Shown here: piece by piece, positions 6,545 through 14,362 of the stretch
How positions within the stretch are numbered: position 1 is the first letter of the stretch
Layout: each line of letters opens with the position of its first letter
NCBI GenBank assembly: GCA_002471225.1
Contig: DKPO01000016.1
Span: 109,919 to 130,159, forward strand
Source of the DNA: Porphyromonadaceae bacterium UBA7332
GTDB lineage: Bacteria; Bacteroidota; Bacteroidia; Bacteroidales; UBA7332
Direction of reading: 5' to 3'
DNA: 20,241 bases
The notes under the pieces: generated by a model
What the model was told of the DNA's origin: nothing
Databases searched by the model: none
What the model saw: the letters and a program-made list of their open reading frames with translations, nothing else
Made by a program: the position numbers and the translations under genes

Positions 6545-7756
6545 ATGATAGCCGAGATAAAATTTAAGAACCTGTTTTCGTTTAGAGACGAAGCCGTTTT
6601 CAGTTTTGAAGCCGATAAGAGCAAAGAGATGGAGTCCTACCACGTTGTAGAGGTATTGCCGGGAGTTCGCTTGCTCAAATTTGCTGTTATCTATGGAGCT
6701 AATGCTTCGGGTAAAAGTAATTTTATAAAGGCGTGCTACCATTTAAGTAACTTTGTTCTTCATTCGCCAAAAAGTAAAACAGAATCAACAGCAATTGTTC
6801 CGTTTTTGCTTGACCAATCAAGTCTAAACGAAGATTCAGATATTTCTGTATCATTTTATGTTTGCAGTTCAAATACAACACCCGTTAAGTACACCTATTC
6901 ACTATCGTTGAATAGAACTCATATCACTCGTGAAAGTTTGGTTTATTACACCTCTCAACAACCAACGACTGTATTTGAAAGATGGCTTGAAAATGGAGTT
7001 TCTGCTATCAAGTTTGGTGGTAAAATCAAACTATCAGCAGCAGCAAAAGAGGAAATTTCATTGAAATGCCTACCGAATATGTCGGTATTGGCTGCTTATA
7101 TGCAGGTGAATTTGATAATTGAGGAGATGGAGCGTGTTGTTAGTTACTTCTCGTCAAATAGGATAAATACGTTTGCCTCTTTTATTCCGCAAAGAATTGT
7201 CAGTTCTGCTACTATTCAAGATGAAGGATTTAAACAATACCTATTGAAATATCTGCAAGAGGCGGACTTTAATATCTCGGATGTGTTTTCAGAAGAAAAA
7301 GTATCCGATTCAGATTCTTTTCTTCGCCCGATATTTCAACACAAGGTACAGGGGCAAGACGGCATTACCTCTTACTATGAATTTCCTTCGGGACTTGAGT
7401 CAGAGGGAACACTTCGCACAATGGACTTAGCCGGTTATGTCAATGAGTTAATCAAGAATGATGGATTGCTTTTAGTTGATGAAGTAGAATCGTCTTTGCA
7501 TCCAAAATTGGTAGAGTTTATCATTGAGAAATTCTTAAGAGAGTCAGATAAAGCACAGTTGATTGTTTCGACACACTACGATGGGTTGCTTGCTCAGGAC
7601 GATTTATTGCGTAATGATAATATCTGGTTTACAGAGAAAGACAAAGACGGGGCAACGGTTCTTTACCCTCTAACTGATTTCAACGGGCTGAACCGCATTA
7701 GTTCACTACAAAAGGCGTATCGTTTCGGTAAATTCGGTGCAATTCCTAACATCTAA
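6545..7756 (+). CDS. AAA15-family ATPase (AbiLi/RloA-like)
   Basis: The product is 403 residues from the chosen ATG. It starts with MIAEIKFKNLFSF, the usual opening of OLD/RecF-like ABC ATPases (COG1106). Walker A is GANASGKS (51-58), an ABC-signature-like ESEGTLR lies near 285-291, Walker B is LLLVDEVESS (308-317) and the H-loop is STHYDG (His344). The earlier in-frame ATG at 6503 lies upstream of the promoter box and adds residues that do not look like the family. It is followed 12 bp later by an RloB-type gene, the pairing found in AbiL-like abortive infection systems and analogous to AriA-AriB of PARIS. The ATPase probably senses a phage trigger and controls the partner effector. Confidence 0.85.
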   Translation: MIAEIKFKNLFSFRDEAVFSFEADKSKEMESYHVVEVLPGVRLLKFAVIYGANASGKSNFIKACYHLSNFVLHSPKSKTESTAIVPFLLDQSSLNEDSDISVSFYVCSSNTTPVKYTYSLSLNRTHITRESLVYYTSQQPTTVFERWLENGVSAIKFGGKIKLSAAAKEEISLKCLPNMSVLAAYMQVNLIIEEMERVVSYFSSNRINTFASFIPQRIVSSATIQDEGFKQYLLKYLQEADFNISDVFSEEKVSDSDSFLRPIFQHKVQGQDGITSYYEFPSGLESEGTLRTMDLAGYVNELIKNDGLLLVDEVESSLHPKLVEFIIEKFLRESDKAQLIVSTHYDGLLAQDDLLRNDNIWFTEKDKDGATVLYPLTDFNGLNRISSLQKAYRFGKFGAIPNI

Positions 7757-7768
7757 TATTGACGTGCT

Positions 7769-8341
7769 ATGAGAAATAAGAAACCTATCAGAAGTACACG
7801 TCAGGTGATTCATATTGTTGGTGAAGGGCTTACGGAATTATTCTATTTCAAACACCTGAAGCAATTTATGAATTACCGTTATTCTATATCGCCTCGCCTG
7901 TTTGAAAATAACAGCATTGAGAAGATAGAGAAAAAGATAGTTGAGTTGCTAAATGAAGATGTGTTTGTTATCTGTGTGTTTGATGCCGATGTTAGCAGGC
8001 GTTCCGATGCTGAAAATAAGAAATTAGCGACACTCAAAAAGAGGTACGGTAAAAAGGATAACGTTCTGCTTTGCGACAGCCTTCAATCCATTGAATACTG
8101 GTTTTTGCTCCACTATGAGGATACTTGCCGCCATTTCAATGATTCGGCAGCAACCGAAACAGCACTTAAACGCTACATTCCACTATATGACAAGACCCGC
8201 AAATATCTCGAACAAGATAAATGGGTCAAGGACTTGCTCGCCGACAACAAAATGCAACGTGCTTGCGAATTAGCTGAAAAGTACGACGGTCGAGACTCGT
8301 ATAGTGCAATATATAAGGCGATAAAAAAGATGAATAATTAA
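7769..8341 (+). CDS. RloB-family TOPRIM-like protein (AbiLii-like effector)
   Basis: The product has 190 residues. An N-terminal strand and loop HIVGEGLTELFYF supply the Glu pair of a TOPRIM-like fold (E19, E23). VICVFDADVSRR supplies the D72-x-D74 pair, and the RloB-specific SIEYWFLLHYE follows near 106-116. RloB proteins are thought to be metal-dependent nucleases that work with AAA15 ATPases in phage defence. The gene sits between the ATPase and the KAP NTPase with gaps of 12 and 7 bp. The catalytic residues appear intact. Confidence 0.85.
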   Translation: MRNKKPIRSTRQVIHIVGEGLTELFYFKHLKQFMNYRYSISPRLFENNSIEKIEKKIVELLNEDVFVICVFDADVSRRSDAENKKLATLKKRYGKKDNVLLCDSLQSIEYWFLLHYEDTCRHFNDSAATETALKRYIPLYDKTRKYLEQDKWVKDLLADNKMQRACELAEKYDGRDSYSAIYKAIKKMNN

Positions 8342-8348
8342 TACAACT

Positions 8349-10511
8349 ATGGATTCTAATAAAATATTTACAGATACTCCGGTTAAGGAGAGTATACAAG
8401 ATAAGTTTCAGCGATATGAGTTTTCTAAACGTATCGCCAATACAATTATCGAAAATACTCAGAAAGATGCTGTTGTAATAGGGATATATGGTGCTTGGGG
8501 CGAAGGTAAAACATCTGTAATAAACTTTATAAAGAATGAGCTCTGCAAACAAGAATCTGTCTCTATTATCAATTTCAATCCGTGGCATTATAATGAAGAA
8601 AAGACACTGTTGAGTAATTTTTTTGCAATTTTAGCATCAGTATTGGATGCAAAATTAAAGACCGGTGCTGAAAAAATTGGCGACCTTTTTAAAAAATACG
8701 GTAAAGGATTAAATTTTGATATTCCCATAATTGGATGTAACTTGGGAGAAGTAGCAAATTCAGTTGGAGGTATTATATCAGAGGTAGATATTGAAGAATT
8801 AAAAAAAAGAATTGAAAAGGTTATTATTGACCGAGATAAAAAAATCATTGTATTTATTGATGATATTGATAGGCTAGATAAAAATGAGATATATTCAGTA
8901 TTTCGGCTTGTTAAACTAACTGCTGATTTTGTCAATACTACATATGTTTTATCTTTTGATGAAAAAATGGTAGCTGCTGCTATTGGCAATAGATTTGGAT
9001 CTGGAGACGAAAAGGCAGGTAGAGATTTCTTGGAAAAAATAGTACAAGTACCATTATGTATTCCTAAAGCTTCATCAGAGTCATTACATGCCTACTGTAT
9101 TGAGTTGATTGCAAAAGTTCTTGAAGCCCACAATATTATAATGCCCGAAGAAGACACAAAAAACTTTGGCTACCAATTTACAACTAATATTGCGAACAGT
9201 CTTAATACTCCAAGAATGGCAGTAAGATACGCGAATTCTCTCTCATTTACACTTCCATTACTTTACAATGAAGTAAATATCGCAGATCTAATGTTAATTG
9301 AAGCTATTAAAATATTTTACCCAAAACATTATAACTTCATAAAAAACAATCCAGATTACTTTATATCTAATTATAAAAATAGTATTGGTGACTCGAATGA
9401 GGAAAAGAAAGAACAGATAAAAGAAAAAATCAACGATTTAGGTAAGGAATATTCAAAACAACAACAGAAGAACATCTGTAATTTATTGCAAAATTTATTT
9501 CCATATTTTAAAGAGGCATTTAGTGGATGGGTTATTTCTTCTGATACCTTTCCAAATTTATATAAAAACAAAAACATAGGTTCTGAGAAATATTTTGATA
9601 GATATTTTAGCTATGTCGTACTCAAAGGAGATTTATCGGATATCGAATTTAATAGCTTTATCAACAAAATAGACAATTACGACCATCAACAACTTTCAGA
9701 TGCTATACAATTGCTAATTCGCGATAATGCTGTTGCTAATTTTATATTCAAAATACGTGCTATTGAGGATGAAATAAATTGGGAGAAAGCAAGTAAACTA
9801 TTACAGGTACTTCCTGAGATTGGTTATCTTTTCCCTGACACATATGAACCTTTAACAATGGGGTGGAACTCTCCTAAAACGCAATTATCTATTTTTATAT
9901 GTAATGTATTAAAGAGTCAAAAAGATAGAAACAAGAGATTATTAATTGGGAAAGAAATATTATCTAAGGCTGATACATTAAAATTTGCCAATGAAATTAT
10001 ATATTGGGCAAATGTTGGCAGATCAGACGACGAAAAGACTTTCAACGAAAAAGAATTATTATCATTAAAAGGAGTGTTAATAGAGCGATTCGTATCTAAA
10101 TCCGGAGACAAACCTATATACTCAGTAGAGTACGGCTTATATCATACATTTAGTGATTGGAATCTATATGACAAAAAAGGCATGACTAAATATATCAGAG
10201 ATTATATCAGAAAGACTCCTACTGATATTTTTTTATTGTTACGTTCTGTAATGTCAAAGAATTATCTTTCGAATATTGTTTTGGATATCAATAAAGAGAA
10301 GTTCGAATTTATTGATAATGTATTCGACAAGGATTTTATCCGCAAAAGTATTTGTAAGGTTTTTCCATTGAAAACATTAAAAGCAGATAACGTAATATGG
10401 GTTGAGCATACGGGAGGCAAACTAGAAGATATTGACATTGCACGTCAGTTTATATATTGGTATAATATTGACAAGAAAGCCCAACTTCAGTCAGTAAACG
10501 CACAGGTCTAA
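8349..10511 (+). CDS. KAP-family P-loop NTPase
   Basis: The product has 720 residues. Walker A is GAWGEGKTS (48-56) and the KAP-typical NFNPWHY follows at 75-81. Walker B is IIVFIDDIDRL (166-176), and a sensor segment YVLSFDEKMVAAAI follows. Most KAP NTPases carry two transmembrane helices between Walker A and B. Here that insert has only a short apolar segment (123-145), so the protein may be soluble or peripheral. The C-terminal 400 residues are helical and unrecognised. Base composition is visibly AT-richer than the two genes upstream, hinting at separate acquisition. KAP NTPases include the plasmid phage-exclusion protein PifA. Its placement 7 bp after the RloB gene suggests co-expression. 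Confidence 0.85.
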   Translation: MDSNKIFTDTPVKESIQDKFQRYEFSKRIANTIIENTQKDAVVIGIYGAWGEGKTSVINFIKNELCKQESVSIINFNPWHYNEEKTLLSNFFAILASVLDAKLKTGAEKIGDLFKKYGKGLNFDIPIIGCNLGEVANSVGGIISEVDIEELKKRIEKVIIDRDKKIIVFIDDIDRLDKNEIYSVFRLVKLTADFVNTTYVLSFDEKMVAAAIGNRFGSGDEKAGRDFLEKIVQVPLCIPKASSESLHAYCIELIAKVLEAHNIIMPEEDTKNFGYQFTTNIANSLNTPRMAVRYANSLSFTLPLLYNEVNIADLMLIEAIKIFYPKHYNFIKNNPDYFISNYKNSIGDSNEEKKEQIKEKINDLGKEYSKQQQKNICNLLQNLFPYFKEAFSGWVISSDTFPNLYKNKNIGSEKYFDRYFSYVVLKGDLSDIEFNSFINKIDNYDHQQLSDAIQLLIRDNAVANFIFKIRAIEDEINWEKASKLLQVLPEIGYLFPDTYEPLTMGWNSPKTQLSIFICNVLKSQKDRNKRLLIGKEILSKADTLKFANEIIYWANVGRSDDEKTFNEKELLSLKGVLIERFVSKSGDKPIYSVEYGLYHTFSDWNLYDKKGMTKYIRDYIRKTPTDIFLLLRSVMSKNYLSNIVLDINKEKFEFIDNVFDKDFIRKSICKVFPLKTLKADNVIWVEHTGGKLEDIDIARQFIYWYNIDKKAQLQSVNAQV

Positions 10512-10536
10512 TTAACTAAAGCTATCTTAATTAGAA

Positions 10537-10573
10537 AAAATCGCCGTAGAATTTAGTGTTCTATGGCGATTTT
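10537..10573. terminator. Shared bidirectional terminator between converging operons
   Basis: The stem AAAATCGCCGTAGAA (10537-10551) pairs with TTCTATGGCGATTTT (10559-10573) with one mismatch position that can form a G-U pair, and a 7-nt loop. It has A-rich and T-rich flanks. It lies between the KAP gene (+) and the nuclease gene (-). Confidence 0.75.
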
Positions 10574-10598
10574 CGTTTTACTGTATTTTCACTCCTTG

Positions 10599-11369
10599 TT
10601 ACCTATTATACTCTTTTTGATGCAAAATCATTTGTTCAGCCCACAATGTCTGACGCATCAACTGATAAAAAGGCTCAAAGAAATAAACAGATGACTGATA
10701 TTTAGGTAAACGCTTAAGTTGTTTCGATTCATCTATCAGACAAGAGTATCTGCTCAAACGTTCCAATCCCTTACCATTAGCACCCTTAACCTCAGAATCC
10801 CGGTCTTCCTTAGATTTGTCCTGATTATTATAATGCTCCGTATATTTCCATTCAATGGGAATAAGCCATAATTCGCCGGATCTGTGTTTGGCATAAATCA
10901 AAGCATCTATGGATGTACAGTTAGAACCTCGCGTAATAGCCGAATCTTTGCTTTTGGATTCATTGAGTCTGTCTTTATAACTCGTCACTTCAAAAGAAAT
11001 ATATGCAGGTTCTTTATCACTCGGAATAGGATAAACATCTACAAATTCATTTCTCACATGATTAAGGATCTGTAATACCATTGCTCGATCCTTACGTATT
11101 AGAAACAGATGATTCAGACAGGCTATCTGAGACGATAAAGTATGAGCAGTCGGTTTTGATCTCCCTCCCCACCATACAATTTTATTATCACGCATGTATT
11201 TTATCGATGAATCCAGAATTTCATCAAACAGATTCACCTCTGAATCTTTAAGTATTTCTTCTCTTATCCCTCTAAAATACCCTCCACCCTGTACTCCTTT
11301 AAAAAGGGTTGAGTTCTTAATAAGTTCTCGTTGTCTGATCCTTTGTGATTCCTGATATTTGGACGCCAT
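10599..11369 (-). CDS. PD-(D/E)XK nuclease of the PGN_0703 type (putative restriction endonuclease)
   Basis: The product has 256 residues. The nuclease core is visible as CTSIDALIYA (D155) followed by LWLIPIEWKYTE (E173-x-K175), the D...ExK signature, with a further conserved-looking acidic strand FEVTSYKDRL (126-135). The overall look matches the PGN_0703 family of putative restriction endonucleases in Bacteroidota. No methyltransferase is encoded beside it. It follows the UDG-like gene by 7 bp in the same operon, so the two products probably act together, for example on modified or uracil-containing foreign DNA. Substrate and self-protection are unknown. Confidence 0.7.
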   Translation of the reverse strand: MASKYQESQRIRQRELIKNSTLFKGVQGGGYFRGIREEILKDSEVNLFDEILDSSIKYMRDNKIVWWGGRSKPTAHTLSSQIACLNHLFLIRKDRAMVLQILNHVRNEFVDVYPIPSDKEPAYISFEVTSYKDRLNESKSKDSAITRGSNCTSIDALIYAKHRSGELWLIPIEWKYTEHYNNQDKSKEDRDSEVKGANGKGLERLSRYSCLIDESKQLKRLPKYQSSVYFFEPFYQLMRQTLWAEQMILHQKEYNR

Positions 11370-11376
11370 ATTATAA

Positions 11377-12096
11377 CTATACTTGAATAAGATTATTTAT
11401 TACGTTCGGATATTCATCCTTTATAAATTGATGCCAATGTAATGGTGAAATATATTTACTGGTATGCTTAATAAAGCAGAAGTCGATCTCACGATCATTT
11501 ATCTTCACTTTACAAACTCTCGGATAGGTATTATTAATCATTTCTTTATGTGTAAACCCATCTACTTTAGCTCCCCAAACATTCATATATTCGGTAAAAT
11601 TTTTTGAACTTTCTACACCGATGACTAAGCAGAATGATGGTTTTAAAATTGATTCTATTTCTAAAAAACATTTCCACCCTTCTATATAATCCTCTTTTAG
11701 AGGTCGCTCAATAGGGTTATAGCTTAAATGCCTCTGAATTAAATTATAATATGAAATCTTGGAAAGGACATCTTTTCTTTCGATAGAAGATTCATCCCCA
11801 CGCAACACATCAATCATATTGAGGTATGTTGGATTTCTCCAATTTTCTTTTACAATAACATCATCTAAATTGACAACAGTAAGCTCTTTCAGATTGTCCA
11901 AATAATTTTGTCGGTCTATTGATTCTTCTTCTGTGTTTTCATTTATATAATGAGATTCCCCAATTATCATCACATTTTCATAATTCTCTCCAACATATGG
12001 ATACCATCTTAAACCCGCTATTTTAGATAATGCTGGATATGGTTTAAGATTCAATTCTATTTTCCGTTCTTTCGCTACTTTATTAAAATTTTCCAT
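11377..12096 (-). CDS. Protein with uracil-DNA-glycosylase-fold motifs
   Basis: The product has 239 residues. NVMIIGESHY (41-50) sits where UDG superfamily proteins have motif I (GxDPY-like). SFCLVIGVESS is a typical central strand-turn. CFIKHTSKYISPLHWHQFI (207-225) resembles the motif II/III region (HPS followed by aromatic residues). The usual catalytic Asp/Asn of motif I is replaced by E47/H49, so activity as a canonical uracil glycosylase is uncertain. It is the upstream gene of a two-gene operon with a PD-(D/E)XK nuclease. Recognition or excision of modified bases in invading DNA is a reasonable guess. The fold assignment rests on short motifs only. Confidence 0.5.
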   Translation of the reverse strand: MENFNKVAKERKIELNLKPYPALSKIAGLRWYPYVGENYENVMIIGESHYINENTEEESIDRQNYLDNLKELTVVNLDDVIVKENWRNPTYLNMIDVLRGDESSIERKDVLSKISYYNLIQRHLSYNPIERPLKEDYIEGWKCFLEIESILKPSFCLVIGVESSKNFTEYMNVWGAKVDGFTHKEMINNTYPRVCKVKINDREIDFCFIKHTSKYISPLHWHQFIKDEYPNVINNLIQV

Positions 12097-12859
12097 GATC
12101 GATTTATTTTTTTGTTTATAATAGAAATCACTAAAAGATTGACTAAATCATATACTACTTATATTTAGCCATATACATCCACAATAGAGGAATAGCCAAT
12201 CCTTTTAAGCAAAAGCAAAAATAAAATATTTATTTAATTTATAAATACTATTATAATATATAATATCCCAATCAAACAAAACAATAACCACAATCCACCT
12301 ACAGAAATAACTCCTTCATCAAGAAAACAATAGATATCCGAGTGTCTGTTATAGTGCTATCACCCCACCAACATAAACCCCGGACATTTACCAAATACCC
12401 CTACTCGAAATACCGGGGATCGAAACATGAGGGCTCTATTTAAGAGAGGCTACTTCAATGAAGTATACCCCCCTGAAAAAAACGATGATACATACGATAT
12501 ATGACATTTAATCCGACACTTTCAGATTGACCGATCTGCTTGACAAAAGTATGGGGGATGGAAATAACGGAGGCGATTAGCGATGGTTATCGATGGTTGG
12601 TCGGCTTTTTTAACAGAAAACAGGGAGGGTATGTTCCGGTATTGACTGATTCAGACATTATTTGGCGGGGTTGCACTTTTTCGGGTTTAATGAAGGCTGT
12701 TTTATTTGCAGATTCGTAAAACTCTGCTTATCTTTAAAAAGATTTAGTAACAGGATTAAATCTAAACTAAATAATCACGCGTCTTATCTGCGAGGGTTAT
12801 CTGATAAAAAAAGATTCTTACAATACTTTGTATAAGGGCTTTAAATCATTTTTTATCGC
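12097..12859. other. Long non-coding stretch upstream of the TACGTA repeats
   Basis: No reading frame of note lies here on either strand. Visible are a very AT-rich part (12200-12270) with a weak minus-strand -7-like box (12216-12223, TATTTTTG) that might serve the UDG-like gene, a 15-bp near-palindrome TACTTCAATGAAGTA (12451-12465), and a GC-richer part with a short direct repeat (CGATGGTT twice near 12580-12597). It may hold decayed element DNA. Confidence 0.4.
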
Positions 12860-12891
12860 AAATTCAGCAAGATACCTTTTGTCCTGAATTT
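12860..12891. repeat. Inverted repeat beside the iteron-like array
   Basis: AAATTCAG (12860-12867) and CTGAATTT (12884-12891) form an 8-bp dyad with a 16-nt spacer. It ends 2 bp before the first TACGTA repeat. It could be a protein-binding site or a terminator-like hairpin. Confidence 0.4.
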
Positions 12892-12892
12892 A

Positions 12893-12980
12893 GATACGTA
12901 TGTAAATTATTTTTAATACGTACCAAAATATATTTTGATACGTATGTAAATTTCTTTTGATACGTATTAAAATCCGGGGG
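12893..12980. repeat. Four iteron-like direct repeats with exact 22-bp period
   Basis: The core TACGTA starts at 12895, 12917, 12939 and 12961, exactly 22 bp apart. Copies 1 and 3 share GATACGTATGTAAATT; copies 2 and 4 are diverged after the core. A 22-bp step puts every core on the same face of the helix two turns apart, as in replication iterons or multi-site operators. The array ends about 40 bp before the DUF4248 start codon. Confidence 0.8.
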
Positions 12981-13018
12981 GATAAGGCGATAAAACCTAT
13001 AGAAAAAACCAATTGAAA

Positions 13019-13222
13019 ATGGCCTTAGTTAGTTTTGGAGAATTAGCCATGAATTATTTTCCGCTTCAGAAGCCGAAAAGTGCAACCAACAGCCTGGGTA
13101 AATATATCCGCCGCTGCAAACTATTGTATGAGGATCTTTGTGCGCAGGGATTCGGGAAAAGAAATAAATATCTCACACCAGGTATGGTGCGAAGTATTTA
13201 TGCCCATTTAGGAGAACCCTGA
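13019..13222 (+). CDS. DUF4248-family small protein
   Basis: The product is 67 residues from the ATG at 13019; an in-frame TTG lies 6 bp earlier. FGELAMNYFP (6-15), a basic helix LGKYIRRCKLLYEDL, and the C-terminal LTPGMVRSIYAHLGEP match the DUF4248 pattern (ELA-x-YFP ... LTP-x-xV-x-x-I-x-x-LGEP). The family is common in Bacteroides-group genomes near replication or primase genes and is probably a small helix-turn-helix DNA-binding protein. It lies directly downstream of the TACGTA repeats, which could be its own operator. Confidence 0.7.
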   Translation: MALVSFGELAMNYFPLQKPKSATNSLGKYIRRCKLLYEDLCAQGFGKRNKYLTPGMVRSIYAHLGEP

Positions 13223-13358
13223 TAAAAAACGATTTTATTCTGAACACTGCATAAATGAATCTTTTATCATACTCAATAAAGGGGAGAACAAACGAGAGCA
13301 CATGAAGTCTTCCTTCTTTGGGAAGATTATTTGAACACTTATTACGACACAATTTACA

Positions 13359-14201
13359 ATGGAAAATTTTATTCCTATTTCAAGAGAATTGACCAACAGC
13401 CTTCTTTGGCGGAATTTATCTGATAAAGAATACCGAATTGCAATGAACTTGATAACCAGTGCGCCTTTCAAGGCAACTACATACAACCTATATGGCATTG
13501 ACATTGAATTAGAAAAGCATGAATTGTGTTTTTCTACCAACAAACTTGCCGAAAAATACGATACGACCGACCATTTTCTCCGAAGACTTTTCGACAAGTT
13601 AGCAAAACATAATATTTTGGTCAAAAAGAAACGAAAAATAGCCCCTACAACGGGTGACAACAAAAGTCACATCAAATGTTGTAAGAGTCATCAGTACTCA
13701 AAACTCAACTTTGTCACCTCTATAACCTTTTGTGGATGGGTATTTGGCGAAAAAGAAGAAGTGAGTCCATTCGAGGAAAAAATCACGACTAATGTCGCGC
13801 CAAAAGTCACATCAAAAGTCGCACATAATAAAGAAGTAATTAAAGAAGAAGAAAAGAAAGAAGAAAAAGAAAAAAAACACAAAAGCGCGTGCGCGCAGGC
13901 TGATTTTTTTTCTTCTCCTTCGGGCAACGAAAAAATCTGGTATCCTGTTGAACAGATTGCAAATCTTGAATTTCCGAATGCAGAGGAAGTGCTAAGAACC
14001 TGGCGTGAATTTTCCGGGCAAACAAATCTTCTAATTAAACCGCTGCTTCACAAATATTGTAATGAGCAAAAGCTGATTGATATCCATCAAATGACATTGG
14101 ATGTTTTCGATTATCGATTCCGTAAATACATGACAAAGTCATTTAAGCCGAACCCGAAAACAAAAAAAGTAGAACCCGTCAGAAGAATCAATTATTTATA
14201 A
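13359..14201 (+). CDS. Winged-helix, replication-initiator-like protein
   Basis: The product has 280 residues. The N-terminal part (ISRELTNSLLWRNLSDKEYRIAMNLI, then a block with LAEKYDTTDHFLRRLFDKLAKHNILVKK) has the layout of the winged-helix domain of phage and plasmid replication proteins. A very charged linker follows (about 165-190, rich in E and K), encoded by an A-rich run and a GCGCGTGCGCGC block (13885-13896). The C-terminal 90 residues (VLRTWREFSGQTNLLIKPLLHKY...) resemble helical DnaD/DUF7833-like domains of Bacteroidota elements. With the iteron-like repeats and DUF4248 gene upstream, it may be an initiator or helicase-loader relic of an integrated element. No relaxase or integrase is present. 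Confidence 0.5.
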   Translation: MENFIPISRELTNSLLWRNLSDKEYRIAMNLITSAPFKATTYNLYGIDIELEKHELCFSTNKLAEKYDTTDHFLRRLFDKLAKHNILVKKKRKIAPTTGDNKSHIKCCKSHQYSKLNFVTSITFCGWVFGEKEEVSPFEEKITTNVAPKVTSKVAHNKEVIKEEEKKEEKEKKHKSACAQADFFSSPSGNEKIWYPVEQIANLEFPNAEEVLRTWREFSGQTNLLIKPLLHKYCNEQKLIDIHQMTLDVFDYRFRKYMTKSFKPNPKTKKVEPVRRINYL

Positions 14202-14205
14202 ACAC

Positions 14206-14244
14206 GAAAGTTCCCTTTGGAATTGAAACCCAAAGAGAACTTTC
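14206..14244 (+). terminator. Hairpin after the winged-helix gene
   Basis: GAAAGTTCCCTTTGG (14206-14220) pairs with CCAAAGAGAACTTTC (14230-14244) in 14 of 15 positions, starting 4 bp after the stop codon. There is no strong T-tract after it, so termination is likely but unproven. Confidence 0.45.
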
Positions 14245-14279
14245 CCGAATCAGAATACAACATCTCAAATCGAACCCCC

Positions 14280-14325
14280 GATGTTTTACGACACCGCTTT
14301 TGACCGATCTGTGCCGTAAAACATC
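14280..14325. repeat. 15-bp inverted repeat between converging genes
   Basis: GATGTTTTACGACAC (14280-14294) pairs with GTGCCGTAAAACATC (14311-14325) in 14 of 15 positions, with a 16-nt loop. It lies about 40 bp past the stop of the BCCT transporter gene and may act as its transcript end, though a T-tract is lacking. An att or element-end role cannot be excluded. Confidence 0.45.
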
Positions 14326-14362
14326 AGGAATTATCTGTTTGGTGTTTATGAATAAACGGAGC

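Noticed and set aside
8588..8989. Minus-strand frame inside the KAP gene
   Set aside because: Serine/isoleucine-rich shadow of the AT-rich KAP coding sequence.
13885..13925. GCGCGTGCGCGC followed by a T-run as an internal terminator
   Set aside because: Lies within an intact coding frame as a charged linker; the stem is very short and separated from the T-run. Probably codon-driven.
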